A stretch of DNA of 64,000 bases from Cyclobacteriaceae bacterium (lineage in GTDB: Bacteria > Bacteroidota > Bacteroidia > Cytophagales > Cyclobacteriaceae): the NCBI GenBank assembly GCA_016787565.1, contig JAEUUG010000012.1, positions 248,001 through 312,000 on the forward strand, read 5' to 3'. The notes beneath the pieces were generated by a model, which searched no databases, had not been told where the DNA came from, and was given only the letters and a program-made list of their open reading frames with translations. Made by a program: the position numbers and the translations under genes. Shown here one piece after another: positions 20,585 through 29,143 of the stretch; position 1 is the stretch's first letter; each line of letters opens with the position of its first letter.

Positions 20585-21216
20585 TACTTCTGAAGGATTA
20601 CAGTTGAATTCTTTGCTCCGGGAACGGAACCACTGATAACAATCAAATTCTGATCAGGCATAATTTTGACAACTTTTAAGTTCATCACTTTTACCCGATC
20701 ACTACCCATACGACCACCCAGACGCTTACCCTTGATTACACGGGAAGCAAATGATGCATTACCCATTGAACCAGGAGCTCTTAGTCTGTTATGCTGTCCG
20801 TGGGTCTGACCGCCTACACCGGCAAAACCGTGGCGTTTTACAACACCTTGAAAGCCGCGACCTTTTGAGGTGCCGACTGCATCCAAAAAATCTCCCTCAA
20901 CGAAAACGTCCTGTATGCGAATTTCCTTACCGAGTTCAACCATACCGTCAAACTCTTTACGGAAATCGCGAAACTCTACAGTATTACGCTTCGGTGTAGT
21001 GTTGGCTTTTTTGAAGTGGCCGATAGCCGCTTTCGTAGTATTTTTTTCTTTCTTTTCACCAAAAGAAAGTTGTACCGCACGATAGCCATCCGTATCCTCG
21101 TTTTTCACCTGCGTGACAACACAAGGACCCGCCTCAATAACTGTACAAGGGATGCTCTCCCCATCAGGACCGAAGATGCTGGTCATTCCTATTTTTTTTC
21201 CTATAATTCCAGGCAT
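20584..21216 (-). CDS. rplC: 50S ribosomal protein L3, first gene of the block
   Basis: A 210-residue early-assembly protein beginning [20 protein letters not shown]. The W-loop equivalent region carries [20 protein letters not shown] near the peptidyl-transferase centre. In most bacteria rpsJ (S10) comes directly before rplC. Here the upstream 192 bases contain only a promoter and then a divergent ABC transporter, so the operon starts with rplC. Confidence 0.99.
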   Translation of the reverse strand: MPGIIGKKIGMTSIFGPDGESIPCTVIEAGPCVVTQVKNEDTDGYRAVQLSFGEKKEKNTTKAAIGHFKKANTTPKRNTVEFRDFRKEFDGMVELGKEIRIQDVFVEGDFLDAVGTSKGRGFQGVVKRHGFAGVGGQTHGQHNRLRAPGSMGNASFASRVIKGKRLGGRMGSDRVKVMNLKVVKIMPDQNLIVISGSVPGAKNSTVILQK

Positions 21217-21277
21217 GATTAACCTATTTATGCTCGTTTTTCAGGACTTCTTAACGCTCTTTGCGCAAAAAGGACTG

Positions 21278-21308
21278 CAAAGATAGGAACTAAAGCATAG
21301 TTACCAAA
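21278..21308 (-). promoter_or_regulatory. Promoter of the ribosomal block, upstream of rplC
   Basis: TTTG (-33) at 21308-21305, a 19-base spacer and TATCTTTG (-7) at 21285-21278 form a full Bacteroidota-type promoter. Initiation would be near 21272, leaving a leader of about 55 bases. Boxes and spacing are identical to the rpsH promoter. Confidence 0.75.
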
Positions 21309-21408
21309 CCCGGCTTCTAAAATTTTTGGTATTTGAAGGGTTATGCAAGGCTATGATCACGGAATCTTAAAAATCGCGTATCATTGTCACTATTGGAAAT
21401 TCAATTGA

Positions 21409-22413
21409 ATGGATAATTTTTCCTCACGAAAAGCGGTAATTCTTGTTCTTTTGACCGTTTTGCTACTGGTGCTCAATCTCTCGCTGGGCAGTGTACTCAT
21501 CCCGCCGGGTGAGATTATAAAAATTTTAGCAGGACAAAAAAGTGAACAGGAGGCCTGGAATACAATCATCTGGGATTTCCGTATGACCAAGGCGTTAACT
21601 TGCATATTAGCAGGAGGGGCTCTTTCCATAAGCGGACTTCAAATGCAGACTCTTTTCAGAAATGCACTGGCAGGTCCCGATGTTCTAGGCTTAAGTTCAG
21701 GTGCCAGCCTGGCGGTTTCTCTTCTTATTATGGCCGGCACATTTTTAACACCCGGTCCCTGGGCGATTGCAATTGCGGCTAGCCTGGGATGTGCCGGAGT
21801 GTTCATGATCATATTATCTATTTCATTCCGACTCAAGGATAATGTCTCGCTCCTTATAATAGGGCTGATGATTGGAGCTGGAGCATCATCGATTGTTAGT
21901 GTTCTGCAATACCTCAGTAAAGCAGAGGATTTGCAGTCCTATATAATATGGACATTTGGAAGCCTTGGTTCGCTTAATTGGATAGAGATTAAGATTCTTG
22001 CTTTTGTATTGGTTCTTGGTTCCGCCATTGCGCTTGCCTCTGTAAAGACTTTAAACGCCTGGCTGCTGGGCGATAATTATGCCCAAAGTGTTGGCATAAA
22101 ACTGAAAAAATCGCGACTGCTCATAATTATATCTGCCTGTTTGCTAACCGGAGGTGTAACGGCATTCTGCGGCCCTATTGCCTTTGTGGGTCTGGCTGTG
22201 CCTCACTTAACTAAAATGATCTTTAAAACCAGTAACCATAAAATACTAATTCCCATGGTTATGATTTCAGGCGCAGCACTCCTCCTCTTTTGTGATATCG
22301 TTTCACAACTTCCGGGAAGCGCCCAGGTACTTCCCATCAATGCCATCACCGCGATGATTGGTGCGCCCGTTGTAATTTGGGTCATACTCCGAAATAAAAA
22401 AATTACGGTTTAA
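21409..22413 (+). CDS. FecCD-family ABC transporter permease (siderophore/cobalamin type)
   Basis: A 334-residue inner-membrane permease with about nine to ten predicted spans. The family signature is plain: GGALSISGLQMQTLFRNALAGPDVLGLSSGA near the N-terminus (GLQMQTLFRNALAGPDVLG being the key block) and the coupling region GAVTAFCGPIAFVGLAVPH-like segment (FCGPIAFVGLAVPHLTK). It would move an iron-siderophore, heme or corrinoid complex across the inner membrane. The ATPase gene follows with no gap. No periplasmic binding protein or TonB receptor for it is visible, so the substrate cannot be named. It diverges from rplC. Confidence 0.95.
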   Translation: MDNFSSRKAVILVLLTVLLLVLNLSLGSVLIPPGEIIKILAGQKSEQEAWNTIIWDFRMTKALTCILAGGALSISGLQMQTLFRNALAGPDVLGLSSGASLAVSLLIMAGTFLTPGPWAIAIAASLGCAGVFMIILSISFRLKDNVSLLIIGLMIGAGASSIVSVLQYLSKAEDLQSYIIWTFGSLGSLNWIEIKILAFVLVLGSAIALASVKTLNAWLLGDNYAQSVGIKLKKSRLLIIISACLLTGGVTAFCGPIAFVGLAVPHLTKMIFKTSNHKILIPMVMISGAALLLFCDIVSQLPGSAQVLPINAITAMIGAPVVIWVILRNKKITV

Positions 22414-23424
22414 ATGATGGAAAACAAAACAACCGAATTATTGACCACACAAAACCTCTCTGTTGGCTATCCCGCAAACAAAATTGAAAACGTGCTTTTT
22501 GAACAATTGAACCTTAGTCTTTCAGAAGGACAATTGGTTTGCTTTATGGGGTCGAACGGCATCGGTAAGTCAACCCTGATTCGAACCCTGGCAGGATTAC
22601 AGAAGCCACTCTCTGGAAAAGTACTCTATAAGAACAATCCTTCCTTTGATACATCCCAAAAAATATCGGTAGTTCTTACTGATAGAATTTCAGCTAACCT
22701 AACAGTTCTGGAACTGATCACGTATGGCCGATATCCGTATCTGGATTGGACAATTTCCGTGCAAGAAAAGGATAGGAGCATTATTGATGATGCTGTTCAA
22801 AGTGTACGCATCGAACGCCTTCTAAAAAAAAGACTATTCGAGTTAAGTGATGGCCAAATGCAAATGGTAATGATTGCCCGGGCTCTTGCGCAGGATGGTG
22901 AAATCTTGTTACTCGATGAACCTACTGCACACCTTGATCTCAACAACAGGGTGGAAATCATGAACCTGCTTCGGAATCTGTCGCGCTCCACCAAAAAGGC
23001 AATACTTATTGCTACGCACGAACTCGATCTTGCCTTGCAAACTGCCGATCGGATTTGGCTGGCCGACAGAAAGAAGAACATTCAAACAGGCATTCCAGAA
23101 GATCTGGTTTTGGACGGGTCATTCGATGAGATTTTTCAATTAAAAGGATTTGATCTGAAGACCGGCAGAATGCATCATACGCCCTACCGAAATACAATGA
23201 TTCAACTAGTTGGTTCAGGTTACGAATTTCTTTGGACTAAAAATGCATTAGAACGATGTGGCTTTCAAGTAACGGAATCCATTACCCCAATGCGTATTAT
23301 TCTTCAGAAGTTGGGTAGTAAATTCCAGTGGATTGTTCAACAAAATGAATCAACTGTTCAGTTTAACACGCTGGATCAGGTGATAAATTCACTCAATCAA
23401 TCGATTGCAAAAGAATCTTATTAA
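22414..23424 (+). CDS. ABC transporter ATP-binding protein with C-terminal extension
   Basis: The 336-residue ATPase partner of the preceding permease. Walker A is GSNGIGKST (46-54), the signature is LSDGQMQ, Walker B is ILLLDEPTAHLDL, and the switch histidine is in ATHELD. These match the FecE/BtuD group, which is usually 250-270 residues. About 75-80 extra residues after the core (from GYEFLWTKNALERCGF on) have no ABC motif and may be a regulatory domain. Its start abuts the permease stop, so the two form one transcription and translation unit. Confidence 0.93.
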   Translation: MMENKTTELLTTQNLSVGYPANKIENVLFEQLNLSLSEGQLVCFMGSNGIGKSTLIRTLAGLQKPLSGKVLYKNNPSFDTSQKISVVLTDRISANLTVLELITYGRYPYLDWTISVQEKDRSIIDDAVQSVRIERLLKKRLFELSDGQMQMVMIARALAQDGEILLLDEPTAHLDLNNRVEIMNLLRNLSRSTKKAILIATHELDLALQTADRIWLADRKKNIQTGIPEDLVLDGSFDEIFQLKGFDLKTGRMHHTPYRNTMIQLVGSGYEFLWTKNALERCGFQVTESITPMRIILQKLGSKFQWIVQQNESTVQFNTLDQVINSLNQSIAKESY

Positions 23425-23432
23425 TCTGATTT

Positions 23433-23490
23433 TATTTTCCTGTCAACATATCCTCCTCATTTGTTAGTTTGCCTTCTTATACAGGAAATA
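23433..23490 (+). repeat. Inverted repeat upstream of the GT35 gene
   Basis: TATTTTCCTGT at 23433-23443 and ACAGGAAATA at 23481-23490 are complementary over 10 positions (one extra T), spaced 37 bases, and end 13 bases before the next start. It could be an operator pair or an mRNA stem. Confidence 0.35.
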
Positions 23491-23503
23491 AATTCTACCA
23501 TTC

Positions 23504-25153
23504 ATGTTTAATCTCTCTGCTCTCTTTCCCTACGAATTTGATAAAAAATACGCTAAACCAGTCGCCTACTTTTCGATGGAGTTTGCTATTGACCAACCCT
23601 TGAAAATCTACAGTGGCGGACTTGGCTTTCTTGCGGGATCACATCTTCGCAGCGCCTATGAACTCAAACAAAACCTGATAGGCATCGGCATACTCTGGAA
23701 AAAAGGATACTATGATCAGGAGCGCAATCAAGACCAAACGCTGCGCGTCAGCTTTCGCGATAAAGATTATTCGTTCCTAACAGACACAAAGATTTTATTT
23801 CCGATAACCATACATGGTACACGCGTTTATGTAAAAGCCTACTTGCTCAAATCAGACGTCTTCAAATCTGCACCCTTATTTTTATTATCAACCGATATTC
23901 CGGAAAATGATTACCTGGCTCAAACGATCAGCCACCGTCTGTATGACCCCAATGAAACCACACGTGTTACGCAATCAATATTACTGGGAGCCGGTGGTGC
24001 CAAACTGTTGGATATCCTGGAACGCGAAACAGAAATCTACCATATGAATGAAGGGCATGCACTGCCCTTGTGTTTTTACCTCCTGGATAAATACAAAGAT
24101 CTGGAAGAGGTGAAAAAGCGCGTGGTCTTTACTACACATACGCCTGAAAAAGCTGGCAATGAAGAACACAGTGTTCCGTTGCTCAATGAAATGAATTTTT
24201 TCAACGGCCTGACAACCGAGCAGGTAAACGAATACATTCAACCGGAGGATGGTGTGTTGAACTATACACTCAGTGCTTTGCGCATGGCCAAAAAAGCAAA
24301 TGGTGTTTCTCAACTCCATGGAGAAGTGTCGCGTAAAATGTGGAAGTCGTACAAGGGAATCTGTGATATTAGTGCGATCACCAATGCACAAAATAAAACC
24401 TACTGGAGCGATCCTGTATTAGAGAAAGCGTTGAGCAATGACGATGGAGAGGCCATCGCCAGAAGAAAAAAGCAACTCAAACACAAACTCTTCCGCGTGG
24501 TGGCCAATCAAACCGGAAAACTGTTTGATGTTAACAAACTCACTATTGTTTGGGCCCGGAGATTCGCGGGCTACAAGCGTGCAAATCTGTTGTTGAGAGA
24601 TTTTGAACGATTTAATAAAATAGCCCAGAACAAAGATTTCCCGATACAGGTAATCTGGGCCGGTAAGCCTTACCCGGAGGATTTTGAATCCATCAACATC
24701 TTTAATGAGATCTATTGGAAAACGAAGAGCATGCCGAATTGCACGGTGCTTACCGGATATGAGCTTTGGCTTTCCGGTCACCTGAAGCGAGGATCGGATG
24801 TCTGGCTTAACAATCCGCGCTTGTATCATGAGGCTTCCGGAACTTCCGGTATGACGGCCGCAATGAACGCGTCAATCAACGTATCTATCCCAGATGGCTG
24901 GGTGCCTGAATTTGCACAGCACGGAAAAAATGCCTTCATCATCGAACCTGCTGCTGATACATTAACAACCGAAGAGAAGGATAAAGTGGAAACCACCCGG
25001 CTATTGGATATACTGGAGAACGAAGTTATACCAACGTATTACCAGGAGCCTCAAAAATGGATGAGTATCGTCAAGCAAAGCATGAGAGATGTAACGCCAT
25101 TTTTTGATTCCGGCAGAATGGCACAGGAATATTACGAAAAACTTTACGCCTGA
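23504..25153 (+). CDS. GT35 alpha-glucan phosphorylase homologue lacking the PLP lysine
   Basis: A 549-residue cytoplasmic protein of the short alpha-glucan phosphorylase type. Family landmarks are the N-terminal YFSMEFAIDQPLKIYSGGLG, the TTHTPEKAGNEEH segment, RRFAGYKRANLLLRDF (sugar/phosphate-site region) and EASGTSGMTAAMN. In phosphorylases this last motif reads GMK or NMK and its lysine forms the Schiff base with pyridoxal phosphate. Here the position is Thr451, encoded by ACG. Without that lysine, classical PLP-dependent phosphorolysis is doubtful. It may be a subfamily trait with a different glycosyl-transfer reaction. No glycogen synthase or branching enzyme gene is nearby. It is transcribed alone, convergent with the DUF547 gene. 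Confidence 0.85.
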   Translation: MFNLSALFPYEFDKKYAKPVAYFSMEFAIDQPLKIYSGGLGFLAGSHLRSAYELKQNLIGIGILWKKGYYDQERNQDQTLRVSFRDKDYSFLTDTKILFPITIHGTRVYVKAYLLKSDVFKSAPLFLLSTDIPENDYLAQTISHRLYDPNETTRVTQSILLGAGGAKLLDILERETEIYHMNEGHALPLCFYLLDKYKDLEEVKKRVVFTTHTPEKAGNEEHSVPLLNEMNFFNGLTTEQVNEYIQPEDGVLNYTLSALRMAKKANGVSQLHGEVSRKMWKSYKGICDISAITNAQNKTYWSDPVLEKALSNDDGEAIARRKKQLKHKLFRVVANQTGKLFDVNKLTIVWARRFAGYKRANLLLRDFERFNKIAQNKDFPIQVIWAGKPYPEDFESINIFNEIYWKTKSMPNCTVLTGYELWLSGHLKRGSDVWLNNPRLYHEASGTSGMTAAMNASINVSIPDGWVPEFAQHGKNAFIIEPAADTLTTEEKDKVETTRLLDILENEVIPTYYQEPQKWMSIVKQSMRDVTPFFDSGRMAQEYYEKLYA

Positions 25154-25201
25154 TGCTTCGTATTCACCTTTCGTTCAATGCCCAGTTATAGTCATAAAAA
25201 A

Positions 25202-25912
25202 CTACGGTGTATGAAGCTGGAATCTTCTCTTTACGGTATTGATTGATCCAATCAAGAACTGATTTTTATCGGCATTAAAATCATTTTTGTACCAGTCGAA
25301 TATTTTAGAGAGCCCGACTTTCTTTTGTCCATGATCTACTCGTACCCAGCCTTTATCGTTAAGTGCTGCCGTTGTTCGCTCATTCAATTGCTCATCAACC
25401 ATTTCCGGGGTAAAGGCAAAACTGGCTAGTGGTGGGCAACTCTTCGCGGCACATGCGAGAGCAAAATGAATGCGGGCATCGTTGTATGCATCGAGAAGTT
25501 TTTTGATTTCTAATGTATTCAATGTCATTTCTTCGCCAGCAACCTTGTGTTTTACCTTGTCAAAAAAACCAGATTGATCCAGCGGAGATTTTAATGGATA
25601 GTGGCGCGCGACCCAATAGATGACAACAATGTTATACGCATTGATATAGAATGAACGCTTTGATTTTTCTTGAACACCAGTCAGGGAGGCCTCCCCTAGT
25701 TGTGTATACAACTGTTCAGCCTCTTGAATATTTTGCTTGATCCGTTTATAGTCGACTGATCCGTTTTGAACATACTTACTCATAAACTGATGAGCACCCG
25801 CTGTAAATACATCTAAATTTCCGCCAAATGAATGGTCGGATGCGCAGCAAACTGTTGCCAGGATAAAAAAGATTTGTCTCACTTTAAGGTGTCGGGAGAT
25901 GTTGCACTTCAT
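25202..25912 (-). CDS. Exported DUF547 protein
   Basis: A 236-residue protein with an N-terminal signal region (VRQIFFILATVCCA). It carries the DUF547 hallmarks: YINAYNIVVIYWVARHYP in the middle and RIHFALACAAKSCPPLASFAF, with the paired cysteines of the family. DUF547 proteins resemble a papain/transglutaminase-like fold but no activity has been shown for them as far as I know. It is probably periplasmic and is a single gene, convergent with the GT35 gene. No other in-frame methionine precedes the signal peptide. Confidence 0.85.
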   Translation of the reverse strand: MKCNISRHLKVRQIFFILATVCCASDHSFGGNLDVFTAGAHQFMSKYVQNGSVDYKRIKQNIQEAEQLYTQLGEASLTGVQEKSKRSFYINAYNIVVIYWVARHYPLKSPLDQSGFFDKVKHKVAGEEMTLNTLEIKKLLDAYNDARIHFALACAAKSCPPLASFAFTPEMVDEQLNERTTAALNDKGWVRVDHGQKKVGLSKIFDWYKNDFNADKNQFLIGSINTVKRRFQLHTP

Positions 25913-26026
25913 ACAATTTCGAGTTCAGGATTTATTGTAACTTCCATTCAAAAGAAACTTATTAGTATGAAACGTGTTGTCATACGGTTGACAAAAACTT
26001 TCATTCGAGCATCAGATTTTTGATCC

Positions 26027-27337
26027 ATGAAGCACATCGTCATTATCGGGAATGGTATTTCAGGAATAACGGCTGCGCGTCATATCCGTAAGCAGAGTTC
26101 GCATAAAATCACGGTAATCTCGTCTGAGACAGATTATTTCTACTCACGCACGGCACTCATGTATATTTACATGGGCCACATGAAGTTTGAAAACACAAAG
26201 CCTTATGAAGACTGGTTCTGGAAGAAAAACAAAATTGAACTGCTACGCGATCATGTCGTGTCCGTACTGCCTTCTTCAAAATCAGTAGCACTTGCTTCCG
26301 GACAGACAATACGGTACGACATTCTGATTCTTGCAACAGGATCAAAATCAAACTTGTTCGGATGGCCGGGGCAGGAGCTAAAAGGTGTACAGGGATTGTA
26401 CAGCTATCCGGATCTTATGGCGATGGAAGAAAATACAAAAAAAGTAAAGCATGCCGTACTTGTGGGCGGTGGATTGATTGGAGTAGAAATGGCAGAGATG
26501 CTGCGATCGCGCAATATTCAAGTAACGTTTCTTGTCCGTGAAGCAGAGTTCTGGAACAATGTGCTGCCCCTGCAGGAGGCAAGTCTGATTAGCCGTCATC
26601 TGCGAAAACATCATGTCGACTTAAAAGTGAACACCGAACTGCAGAAAATTGAGGGCGATGCTGAGGGTCGTGTAAAATGTATTGTTACCTCCGCAGGTGA
26701 AACGATCGATTGCCAGTTTGTAGGATTAACGGTGGGTGTTTCACCCAATATTGAATTTCTAAAAGGTTCCGGAATTGAAACCAATCGTGGCGTGTTGGTC
26801 AATGAATTCCTGGAAACCAATATTGCTGACATTTATGCCATTGGTGATTGTGTAGAGCGCACCTATACCCTACCCGGCCGAAGAAATATTGAACAAGTGT
26901 GGTACACCGGCCGCATGATGGGCGAGGTAGTGGCACAAACTGTTTGTGGCAACAAAACCCGGTACGAGCCCGGACCGTGGTTTAATTCAGCTAAGTTCTT
27001 TGATATCGAATATCAAACCTACGGGCAGGTTGCACCAACTCGCCATCCCGATGAAGAAGAATTCTATTGGGAACACAGCAGCGGAAAAAAGGCAATGCAT
27101 CTTGTGTGGAATAAAACCTCAAAGCAATTTCTGGGAATCAATACGTTTGGCATTCGGTTACGACATGAGTGTTTCGATGCCTGGCTGCGCGCCAATCGCA
27201 ACATCCATTTTATTGTTGATCACCTGGAAGAAGCGAACTTCGATCCCGAGTTTTTCGCTCGTCACGAAAGCGAAATTATTCAGGATTTTTATCAACAGTT
27301 TCCACAGTACAAACCCCGGAAAATTGTAAAAGCATGA
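26027..27337 (+). CDS. FAD/NAD(P)-dependent pyridine nucleotide-disulfide-type oxidoreductase
   Basis: A 436-residue flavoprotein. The FAD-binding Rossmann motif is VIIGNGISGITAARHI at residues 4-19. A second nucleotide fold for NAD(P)H lies at about 150 (LVGGGLIGVEMAEML), and IYAIGDCVE near 280 is the second FAD motif. There is no redox-active CxxxxC pair, so it is closer to rubredoxin/ferredoxin reductases or the NirB N-terminus than to disulfide reductases. The last ~110 residues form an extra domain. The following polyferredoxin overlaps its stop by 4 bases (ATGA), so it may pass electrons from NAD(P)H to that protein. The physiological partner is inferred from position only. Confidence 0.92.
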   Translation: MKHIVIIGNGISGITAARHIRKQSSHKITVISSETDYFYSRTALMYIYMGHMKFENTKPYEDWFWKKNKIELLRDHVVSVLPSSKSVALASGQTIRYDILILATGSKSNLFGWPGQELKGVQGLYSYPDLMAMEENTKKVKHAVLVGGGLIGVEMAEMLRSRNIQVTFLVREAEFWNNVLPLQEASLISRHLRKHHVDLKVNTELQKIEGDAEGRVKCIVTSAGETIDCQFVGLTVGVSPNIEFLKGSGIETNRGVLVNEFLETNIADIYAIGDCVERTYTLPGRRNIEQVWYTGRMMGEVVAQTVCGNKTRYEPGPWFNSAKFFDIEYQTYGQVAPTRHPDEEEFYWEHSSGKKAMHLVWNKTSKQFLGINTFGIRLRHECFDAWLRANRNIHFIVDHLEEANFDPEFFARHESEIIQDFYQQFPQYKPRKIVKA

Positions 27338-29115
27338 AAGCAGTTAAACTTACCGGACTCCTGATATTTCTAACAGGCTTTGCGATTTTCAATAGCCTGT
27401 TCTTTGTCGGTGATTATTACCTCACACCGGAAACTGCGCAGCGCATCATTGCCAATCCTTCCAGGGAAGAACTTTTTAATGCTGAAGCCGCGAAACTTTT
27501 CAATACCACAGTTGAATCCAATGTCACATTCGTAAAACGTCTTACTGAAATTTTCAACCGCATCAATCAGAAACAATTACAGCACTACCAGATCACGGAA
27601 GAAGACATCGAAGCAATTGCGACCCAACGTTCCACCCCATTTTCATTGGCCACTGTTGATTCTGTGTTTCGGGATAACACACCCATTTCAATTTTCAAAA
27701 AGAAAGCACTTCACGATTTCGGAGGCTGGCTCGAAGGGCAATCTTTTAATGCTTCAGCTGATTTAAAGCTACAGTTGCAAAAAGTTGCCGCCACCATTTA
27801 CACATACGGAATAATCAACAACACCGGATTTGATCGCTATCTGCGAAAAGATTTAACGTATGCGCTTACCAAAGCATCTGCCAACGGACCTGTAAAAAAT
27901 AATCCAGATCTTTTCCTTCTCCTCACCATCGGGCTTTGCATAGCAGGAGCCTTGTTGTTCATCCTTCCCAGGCTTTCGCTCGAGCCCGGCATAAAGAACA
28001 ACGGAATCTTCTTCCATGCGATGAAAAATACCGGATGGCTAGGCATAGTCACCGGCTCTTGGCTCATCTTGTTCTATATTCTGTTGTACTTCCTTCCGCA
28101 GTACATGACCAACTGGATCAGCATGGTTGACCCGGTGAGCCTGAAGCTCAACGGGTATGAAGCTGGAAGATTTTTTTTATATGGATTCTTATACACCCTC
28201 TGCATTCTTGTAATGGGTGTGCGCATGCTGATTCACTATCGCCACAGCAAGTATCAGATTTTACGAACACTTTCGGTTATGTTCTTTCAAACAGCATTTG
28301 CTTTTCTGATTCCCGAAATATTAATCCGGTTAAACCAACCCTACTTCGATTTCAAAAACATCTGGCCCCTCGATTACGACTTCTTCTTCGACAACGAACT
28401 CGATAAGCTTATTGCAGGCGGTGGACTTGGATTATTTATGTTGGGATGGGGCATTGCACTCATCATCATTGCTGTGCCCGTACTGGTTTATTTTTTTGGT
28501 AAGCGATGGTATTGTTCGTGGGTATGCGGATGTGGTGGACTAGCCGAAACACTCGGTGATCCGTACCGGCAGCTTTCAGACAAATCTCTCCGTTCATGGA
28601 AAGTAGAGCGCTGGATGATTCATGGCGTTTTGGTTTTCGCAGTTGTGATGACCGCGGCTGTTCTCTATACTTATTTCACGAAGTCATCGTGGGTATTTTT
28701 CTTTGATAGTTATGTGTTGCGTGAAATCTATGGCGTATTCATCGGTGCCGGATTCGCAGGTGTAGTGGGCACCGGATTTTATCCCTTGATGGGAAACAGA
28801 GTTTGGTGCCGGTTTGGCTGTCCGCTGGCTGCTTACCTCGGGTTGATTCAGCGTTTTAAATCGCGCTTCAGAATCACCACCAATGGTGGCCAATGCATTT
28901 CCTGTGGCAATTGCTCAACCTATTGTGAAATGGGAATTGATGTACGATGGTATGCGCAACGTGGTCAAAACATTGTTCGTTCATCATGTGTCGGCTGCGG
29001 AATTTGCTCAGCCGTTTGCCCGCGTGGTGTTTTAAACCTCGAAGTAAAAGATGAAGCAGGAAGATTTGGCAAACCCATTTTAATCGGGAACAACAACATC
29101 AAGATTGTTGAATAG
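27334..29115 (+). CDS. NosR/NapH-like membrane polyferredoxin
   Basis: A 593-residue membrane iron-sulfur protein. Span 1 is at about 5-25, then a ~165-residue soluble, probably periplasmic domain (26-190) I do not recognise, then further spans up to about 480. Cytoplasmic cysteine motifs follow the NosR/NapH plan: C394, C398 and C400 in WYCSWVCGCGG, and C492/C496 in WCRFGCP. Two four-cysteine [4Fe-4S] sites come next (C521-C524-C527-C531 and C552-C555-C558-C562). The first motif has CGC where NapH/NosR usually has CP. It likely carries electrons across or along the inner membrane. No nitrate, nitrous oxide or other reductase genes are nearby, so the acceptor is unknown. Confidence 0.9.
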   Translation: MKAVKLTGLLIFLTGFAIFNSLFFVGDYYLTPETAQRIIANPSREELFNAEAAKLFNTTVESNVTFVKRLTEIFNRINQKQLQHYQITEEDIEAIATQRSTPFSLATVDSVFRDNTPISIFKKKALHDFGGWLEGQSFNASADLKLQLQKVAATIYTYGIINNTGFDRYLRKDLTYALTKASANGPVKNNPDLFLLLTIGLCIAGALLFILPRLSLEPGIKNNGIFFHAMKNTGWLGIVTGSWLILFYILLYFLPQYMTNWISMVDPVSLKLNGYEAGRFFLYGFLYTLCILVMGVRMLIHYRHSKYQILRTLSVMFFQTAFAFLIPEILIRLNQPYFDFKNIWPLDYDFFFDNELDKLIAGGGLGLFMLGWGIALIIIAVPVLVYFFGKRWYCSWVCGCGGLAETLGDPYRQLSDKSLRSWKVERWMIHGVLVFAVVMTAAVLYTYFTKSSWVFFFDSYVLREIYGVFIGAGFAGVVGTGFYPLMGNRVWCRFGCPLAAYLGLIQRFKSRFRITTNGGQCISCGNCSTYCEMGIDVRWYAQRGQNIVRSSCVGCGICSAVCPRGVLNLEVKDEAGRFGKPILIGNNNIKIVE

Positions 29116-29143
29116 CGTAATTTCGAAACAAAATACGCAGCGT

